Below are positions 58,110-64,000 of a DNA stretch of 64,000 bases, piece after piece (the first letter of the stretch is position 1; each line of letters starts with the position of its first letter). Made by a program: the position numbers and the translations under genes. The stretch comes from Trichoderma breve (lineage: Eukaryota; Ascomycota; Sordariomycetes; Hypocreales; Hypocreaceae), in assembly GCF_028502605.1 (NCBI RefSeq), contig NC_079234.1:5952001-6016000 (forward strand), read 5' to 3'. Under the pieces are notes generated by a model, which was not told the DNA's origin, did not search any database, and saw nothing but the letters and a program-made list of their open reading frames with translations.

Positions 58110-58860
58110 TAAGAGTGCAAGCCGGTTCAGCTGGCAATTTGATTGCTCTTAGAGGTACGACCGGCCTAACGCAGCCACCCTGAATAGCACCAATTAGATA
58201 TGATCCTTGTTAGCGTATAAGTATCACGATGCTGACACAGCAGACACGAGGAGGCTGTGTAGTCGCTTGTAAAACAGCCATATATTTGACCAAACTGCCG
58301 GACTCCTTCTACTCTATCTTCACCATCTTCTACAAGACACACATCCTAAATTCTCCGTCTACCATGGACAACTCACGGATCCCAGTAGTTTCGCCGTATT
58401 TGATACCGGAATCTGACGATTTGCCGTATTGTAGAGCGAAGGAAAGTTGAAGTCCAGGCGGAAATACGGAAATATCGAAGCCTTTCATCTTGTCTTGCCT
58501 CCAGGCCCCGCCCATTGGGAGGTCGGTCCAATACCTCGTATTTTAAACGGAATACGCATCAATACGAAGTACTCTTTTCCTCTAAACAATTTTGCCTCCT
58601 ACACAAGAGTCGCCTCAATTGCTCCGAAGGATTCCCCCGAGGGTTTTTCTTCCTTATCTAAGCGGATCTTAATGTCGGGTATGCACCGGCTCTTTTGTGA
58701 TTAATGCGGATGACCCCTTGACTAAGAATCCCCTAAGCAAGCCGAAGACAGGAAATAGGCATCATGAAAGCGGACTGAATGGATGCGTTTTATCGCCACC
58801 AACTTCATTTCTCACATCAATCCCATCCTTCTTTCATTTTCTCTTCCCTTCGTTGATACG
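58110..58860. promoter_or_regulatory. Divergent promoter of the HET and Zn2Cys6 genes
   Basis: A 751-bp region between two outward-pointing starts. CCGTATT occurs at 58394-58400 and again exactly 30 bp later at 58424-58430, and its inverse complement AATACGG at 58463-58469, within a CGGAAATACGGAAATA tandem. CGG triplets are the typical contacts of Zn2Cys6 dimers, so these are candidate binding sites, perhaps for autoregulation. Short open frames at 58229-58450 and 58447-58704 have no recognisable content. Confidence 0.4.
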
Positions 58861-61065
58861 ATGACGAACATTGACAAGGCTTGTGAGGAATGTCGAATTC
58901 GCAAAATCCGCTGCGAGGGCGGAAACCCTTGCTGCCGGTGCTCGAAGCGTAACATGCAATGTGTATATCGCTTCAAAGTCCGGAATCGCTTAAAGAAGCC
59001 TCGGGTTAGACCGGCATCATTGTCAAAAGAAAACAACCGCAAAACATCTTTGGAGCGAAAAGTCAACCTCAGCCATGAGTCTGAGACAGAGGGCAACCAG
59101 GGGTTTCACGTCCATAGCATAGCAGCGCTCCCGATGCCCTCATACAACTTTCAATTGCACTATGGTCCGTCCTCCAATTTTTCAATCATGCATCTGGTGT
59201 CCAGCCAAATATCCGGCGTTCCGCAACCGCTTGGGCGAGGTGAGGAAGTAGCACAAGTTGGCCCTGGACTGGATCTATTCGAGTACCAATTCCTATTTTT
59301 TGGCGATTTGGCAGACTCCAATAAAGCTGTACCCATTACAGGGGTTCATTTCACCACTCTCCCATCGCAAGAACTATCGAATCGGCTTCTTGAGCGGTAT
59401 CTTTCAACATATTGGCATCTGTTGCCCATCGTTACCAAAGAGATTTTTCGGCAGCGTCTCGCACAGATATACGCTACGCCCGGAGTATGCGCATTTGACT
59501 CATTAGATAGCATGGTAGTGCTTGCTGCCATGGCTGTTGGTGCATCCATGATAGGAGAAGAGAAAGTCGCACAGATGTTATTCCAAGGGGTTAAGACCAG
59601 CGCGAAACGCTCCAACGAATATGTGAATATTCAATCCATTCATTTGGAACTCATGCTTGCACAGTTCCGAATGGAGAGATCAAAACCTCATTCTGGGTTT
59701 ATGCATGTTGGAAATGCGGCTAGAAAAGCTATTGCGGCCGGCCTTCACAGAGGAGTTAATATCCGGGGCAAGCCCGAAGATGCTTCACAGCGCCGACTTG
59801 CGTTTTGGTGTACATATGTATGGGAAGTGTGAGTGCCCATTTATGTCTTCTTGTCTTGATGAAATAACTGATTTGACTTGTGTGCCAAGATGGGTTTGCT
59901 TTATTCTTGGGCGCCAGACGTCTATGTCCGAGCTCGGCTTGGATATACCTGTCCCCACAGATGACAAGATAATGGCGGCCTTGGTGAAGCTAATGAAGAT
60001 TGTATCGCATTGTGCTGATCGCATCTACAATCAGACTTACGAGTCTCTAGTGCATATGTGGGATGTGGTGAATGAGATTCGTGGCGAGCTTCGTGAATTT
60101 GCCAATGAGCAGCGGAAGGAAATTGGGCTTGAACCTGACAGGGTGTCTTGCACTGGAGAGTTGGGATTCTGCTTGACTATAATATCTGCAAGTAAGTACA
60201 AAGCAAGCACTACTATAAGTAAATAATGTTAACAACATCCGTTTGATCCCAGTGTATCATCATGCTCATCTACTACTATTTCGGCCTTTCCTTATACTGA
60301 AGGCAAAGCTGGATCTCATACCGCCCACAATAAGAACTCCAACGTTAAATAAGCTTGATAGGCTCGCTTGGCTGAATGGGGCATGTGAGAACTGCTTAGA
60401 CACCGCTCAAAAATGCATACGGTTAATTACCAAGTCTTGCGAATTAGATGAGATCTGCAGAGTATGTTCAAATTTCCCATCCGCGCAAATGCGAATGCAG
60501 CTGACGTTCAAAACAGAGAACAGTATATATGGCATTCTTTCTCGAAGGAGCGTGCTTTGTCCTCGGCTTTGACATGCTCAGCAATAATTCGCGGCGCACA
60601 ATCCATCTTCCGTATATGCAAAACGCCGTCGATTGCCTTTCAACCATGATTCCGAAACAGGACAAAGCCCTCCCACAAGTCCCGATCCTTGTGAAAGGGA
60701 TACAACACATAATCGACTCATCCATGATTTCAGACGTCCAAAGCATCGAAGGAAGCTCACAAGTTGGATCCTTGTGCAACAGTAGTCCATCCATGGTAAC
60801 TTCTGCTAATACAGAGGTCAATATGGAAGATTCTGGACCTCCACCCTTTCTTTCTCAACAGCATACGAATAGCATGCCCGATTTAACAACATACGATGTC
60901 TTAAATAACCGCGTATCCTCTACCCTTACCGACATTGAATACGGCTGGCAAAATATGAGTGTCGAAATGCTGTGGCCGGAATTTCCGCACCAATTACTTC
61001 TCAACATGCAGCACGCTGGAAGAACCATTCCAAGTCATGACCCAGCCTTTGACAAACCGATATAA
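58861..61065 (+). CDS. Zn2Cys6 fungal-specific transcription factor
   Basis: Four exons: 58861..59828, 59890..60191, 60253..60461 and 60517..61065. Introns are 55-61 nt and all phases are consistent, giving 675 residues. The Zn cluster is at the N-terminus: Cys8, Cys11, Cys18, Cys24, Cys27 and Cys34 (with an extra Cys25), followed by a basic linker. The fungal_trans middle-homology domain runs from about 190 to 520, with LLERYLSTYWHLLPIV, GNAARKAIAAGLHRGVN, RRLAFWCTYVWEVWVCF and YHHAHLLLFRPFL landmarks, then GACFVLGFDML. The upstream in-frame ATG at 58783 would add 26 hydrophobic residues before the Zn cluster, which is atypical, so 58861 is preferred. It should regulate genes in the nucleus; the HET gene, the lactate-dehydrogenase-like gene or the metabolite-type genes to its left are possible targets. 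Confidence 0.92.
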
Positions 61066-61952
61066 ACGCATCACCATAATTTGATTGACAACAAGCTCAA
61101 TACCGGATTTAGATGGACAGAGTGAAAGCGCTGCTTAAGATTTTATAAATACCATTTGGCTTTGACGTGGATTCATAACTGATTAGCTTCCGCTTTTCCC
61201 TGACAAGACCAGTTGTAGAAATCCTCTGAACAGGAGCCTAACAATAGAAGCTTTCTGTACATGTGTGCTTCAAAGTACACAAGATGCGATGATCTCAATT
61301 CTCCGCCATAGGAGTCTAGACCTACAAATCTACCTAGTGTATGACGAGCACTGATCGAATTATTACAAGATGATTCAATGTAAGAAGGAGTTTGCCACAT
61401 GTATTGCACCCCGGTTGTAGCTATAAAGACATCCCCGTGTCAAGTTTGGCGGTTTTACCATATCGATTTTACACTATTCCATGCAATTTAGGGTCGCTAC
61501 CTGTACTTAATCCATAGTAAGGTTTTGGTGAGCAACAAACGGCTACATAGAATGTGATGTTAATCTCTAAACCCAAAGTGTCATGATCGACTGATTCATC
61601 TCCATAGCCTCCGCGACGGTCTAAAGGCTAAGAAAGATGTCGATTGCGAAATTAACTCTAAGCAACCCACTAGTTAATGCGCAGGTTGGTTGGTCTTGGT
61701 TTGTGGCTTGACTTGGCAGCAGCTGATATAAACTTCAGCCATCGCGTGAGATATAACGTACGAGAGAGAGAGAGAGCAAATGTTCTGCCATTTACATGAC
61801 TAAATGTATTTGGCACTTGGCATACTTGAAGGTTAAACTAAATATTAAACAAATCCTACGTCATCTTGCAATTGATTTCCGTGTAAAAAGGGAGGATTTA
61901 TCATTGAATCTTAGCATGCAAACAAGAACTACCGTTATTATCAACAGCTAAA
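61066..61952. other. Spacer before the lactate-dehydrogenase-like gene
   Basis: About 890 bp containing the 3' end of the Zn2Cys6 gene and the next promoter. A (GA)n run lies at 61762-61776. A minus-strand 78-residue frame at 61173-61409 has no recognisable content. Confidence 0.5.
61762..61776. repeat. (GA)n microsatellite
   Basis: A 15-nt alternating G/A run about 180 bp upstream of the lactate-dehydrogenase-like start; possibly part of its promoter. Confidence 0.85.
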
Positions 61953-62998
61953 ATGCCTGGGTCACGTATTGCGATTGTTGGAGTCGGTCAAGTTGGTGCC
62001 GCCGCTGCTTACGCACTCATCCGCAGCTCAATAGCTGCTGAGTTGCTCTTTGTTGATATCAACATGAATTTGAGAGATGGCCAGGTTCGCGATCTCTCAG
62101 ATGTAGCGTATAGCTGCAGCAGTCGGACAAGAGTACGAGCGGCAAACTACCACGAGGCGGGCCAGTGTGATATTGTAGTCATTACTGCAGGGTCAAGGCA
62201 CAATCTGGGTAAGATTGGATGACGGAAAGCATTTACTTGAGGTTTTTGCTTCTAATACTTACACATATTCCCAGGCGAAACTAGTCTCGACCAAGTATAT
62301 CGAAATATCTCGATTGTCAAGACGGCTGTTGACGCAATGACGCCTTTCAAATCGGATACCATCGTATTAGTGGTGTCTAGCCCCGTTGACCTACTTACTT
62401 CCCTTGCCTTGAAGCTCTCCCAGCTTCCGGCGTCCCAAGTCTTGGGCTCTGGCACGTATCTGGATTCTGTGCGTCTTCGAGGAATGTTGGCGGACAAGAT
62501 TGAAGTAAGTGTTTGTAAGCTATATTCAGAGCTGAGGCATGTTAATGATATCATTAGGTTGCGGCGAAGTCGATTGATCTATTCGTCTTGGGGGTACAGG
62601 GAGAATCCCAGGTGACGGCGTGGTCTGCCGCAACAGTTGGCGGCGTACCCATCGACAAATGTCTCTCAGCGGACAATGCCATCAATCGCGCTGAACTTTC
62701 CAGCGAGTGTAAGAATCGATCGCAAAGTATAGTTCGAGCCAAAGGAGCAACCCCTTTTGGCATTGGTTCCATCGTGTCCAGCATTTGCTCTGCCATTGTC
62801 TTTGACAAGCGGACCGTTCATCCCTTGAGCCACTTCCAGCCGTCATTTGGATGCTGTTTCAGCTTACCCGCGGTGCTCGGCATAAAAGGAATTGAACGCA
62901 CAGTGAACGTGCCACTGGATAGGGACGAGGATGTTCAGATAGCCGACTCAGCAATTGCACTCAAAATGATGATTGACCAAGTGAGTAAAAACTGGTGA
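61953..62998 (+). CDS. L-lactate/malate dehydrogenase-family protein with altered active site
   Basis: Three exons, 61953..62208, 62275..62504 and 62558..62998 (introns 66 and 53 nt, frame kept), giving 308 residues, the usual LDH length. The NAD-binding Rossmann motif is IAIVGVGQVGAAAAYAL and the adenine-ribose acid is Asp35. The body follows bacterial-type L-LDH closely: VITAGSR, GETSLDQVYRNI, SPVDLLTSLAL, GSGTYLDSVRLR and VTAWSAATVGGVP. Asp149 and Arg152 (Asp168 and Arg171 in LDH numbering) are present. Three other key residues are not. The mobile-loop Arg109 is Ser89, the substrate/nicotinamide Asn140 is Ser121, and the catalytic His195 in the HGD box is Gln176 (VQGESQ). Frame and splicing are intact, so it looks expressed but unlikely to be an ordinary lactate dehydrogenase. 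It precedes a PEP-synthase-like gene on the same strand. Confidence 0.88.
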
Positions 62999-63798
62999 GT
63001 ACGGCGAATCGAGAAAAAAAAATAAGAGAAGGAGGGGGCTTTTAGGGACCATGACGGTCTCGTACATTAAACTCCGTCCAGCTAATACACTATGAATGTG
63101 TATGTAATGCAAAATTAGGATCTGAAAACACGTAATAGTAATGTTTATCTTGTCAGTTTTACATCCACCGCTTGTGTGCCTCGGTGCTGCTGACTCTAAA
63201 CTGTGTGGTGATGCTACAGCTTGCTATGCCTAATCTTCGGAACCATGGTGTTTCAACACTCATGACAATGACATAACATTTGACATCAATGTACAGTGTA
63301 CTGTCTAAACAAGCGAGATTTAATCCTGCCTACGTGGATGTCACCGCTGAAATGTTGTGTCATCAAGCCAAACTAGCTGCTCGGCATGGTGTGTGAAGAC
63401 TGCTTGAGTTTGTCCCCAAACTCTAAAGTGGTATGATAACACTCAAAACTATTACATCCGAGGCCATCATCCGTTGTGGTGTCATAAAAACGTCTCTGTG
63501 AACTTAGTGTGCTCCAGAACAGTAGAGTAAAACGGCATCAAAGAAGGACGCAGCATTCAGTCTTTTTGGCGTTCCTCTATGAGGGGTTGAAACTATGTCT
63601 GACCTAATTCCCAGTTTCTCCTATATATACTAGGAATAGCTAGCTACACTGCCAAATCCTCACTTGCCTCAACCTATTTCGCTTATACGTGATCGTTCAA
63701 TGTAAGGATATTGATGTCGCATAACAGAGATCGACCTGTTGCCTAAAAGAAACTTTCTTAACAAAACCAACACATTAAGCAACGACAACAGGAGGAAA
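62999..63798. other. Spacer and promoter of the PEP-synthase-like gene
   Basis: About 800 bp between two plus-strand genes; a TATATATA-like box (CTATATATAC) lies at about 63620-63630. Nothing else is seen. Confidence 0.45.
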
Positions 63799-64000
63799 AT
63801 GAATGGCCATCCCATTTCAGGACCTATGGTCCTCAATTTCGAGCACTTAAAGCGCAATGATGTCAATCTAGTTGGCGGGAAGAACTCTTCTCTTGGAGAA
63901 ATGATTGGTGCGCTGAGTGCCAAAGGAATTCCTGTCCCTCCAGGCTTTGCCACAACTTCCAACATGTATTGGCACTACGTTGATGCCAATGGGATACGAA
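63799..64000 (+). CDS. Pyruvate,water dikinase (PEP synthase)-like protein, N-terminal fragment (runs off right edge)
   Basis: Only the first 67 codons are in the window. After MNGHPISGP the sequence MVLNFEHLKRNDVNLVGGKN continues with SSLGEMIGALSAKGIPVPPG and FATT. This is the start of the ATP-grasp-type nucleotide-binding domain of PEP synthases and related dikinases, with the GGKN box at 26-29 and VPPGFATT at 46-53. The known reaction is pyruvate + ATP + water to phosphoenolpyruvate + AMP + phosphate. Upstream the frame is closed by a stop at 63712-63714 with no other ATG between. Family members are common in bacteria and sporadic in fungi, so horizontal origin is plausible. The rest of the protein is outside the window, so a fusion, truncation or rifampicin-phosphotransferase-like variant cannot be excluded. 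Confidence 0.8.
   Translation, partial: MNGHPISGPMVLNFEHLKRNDVNLVGGKNSSLGEMIGALSAKGIPVPPGFATTSNMYWHYVDANGIR

Noticed and set aside
58229..58704. Two short plus-strand frames between the HET and Zn2Cys6 genes
   Set aside because: No recognisable sequence, and they lie in the divergent promoter; they are probably chance frames.
58783..58860. Upstream in-frame start for the Zn2Cys6 gene
   Set aside because: It would add a hydrophobic stretch before the zinc cluster, which normally sits near the N-terminus; the ATG at 58861 is more credible, though not proven.
61173..61409. 78-codon minus-strand frame after the Zn2Cys6 gene
   Set aside because: No family recognised, and it lies in the 3' region of the preceding gene; not enough to call a gene.

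Overview
The window is nuclear DNA of a filamentous ascomycete. The genes carry short introns of about 50-115 nt with fungal signals (GTAAGT-like donors, CTGAC-like branch sites), and they include family types typical of these fungi: HET-domain protein, Zn2Cys6 regulator, KN-homeodomain/C2H2 regulator, DUF1304, coactosin and a CBM21 glycogen-targeting subunit. Long intergenic regions full of TACGAGTAC/TACTCCGTA-like words suggest a sordariomycete, probably Hypocreales. Trichoderma is my best guess, but the sequence does not prove it.

Left part (1-36.6 kb), housekeeping genes in very large intergenic spaces. In order: the 5' part of a membrane-protein gene running off the left edge (minus); a PP1 regulatory subunit of the Gac1 type with a CBM21 domain (5298-7825, minus); about 16 kb without a convincing gene (7826-23952); a five-exon GABA/choline-type APC permease (23953-25905, minus); a coactosin-like actin-binding protein (28610-29050, minus); the adenine DNA glycosylase MutY/Myh1 (30013-31896, minus); and a DUF1304 membrane protein (32357-32722, minus).

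Right part (36.6-64 kb), an accessory-looking block rich in transport, redox, secreted and regulatory genes: a lactose-permease-like sugar transporter (36625-38600, plus); a FAD-dependent monooxygenase-like protein (38803-40499, minus); a secreted six-bladed propeller protein (minus) divergent from a short-chain dehydrogenase with a signal peptide (plus); an initiator tRNA-Met; a DHA-type MFS exporter (minus); a secreted phospholipase A2 (plus); an O-methyltransferase (plus); a KN-homeodomain/C2H2 regulator (minus); a HET-domain protein (minus) divergent from a Zn2Cys6 activator (plus); a lactate-dehydrogenase-like gene (plus); and the first 67 codons of a pyruvate,water dikinase (PEP synthase)-like gene (plus) cut by the right edge.

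The oxidoreductases, methyltransferase, exporter and regulators resemble the tailoring and control part of a secondary-metabolite cluster, but no polyketide synthase, NRPS, terpene cyclase or other backbone enzyme is present. The last two genes point to lactate/pyruvate to PEP chemistry. The lactate-dehydrogenase-like protein has, however, lost the catalytic His, the mobile-loop Arg and the conserved Asn of the family. Exon boundaries were deduced by reading splice signals and keeping frame; they are not transcript-verified.
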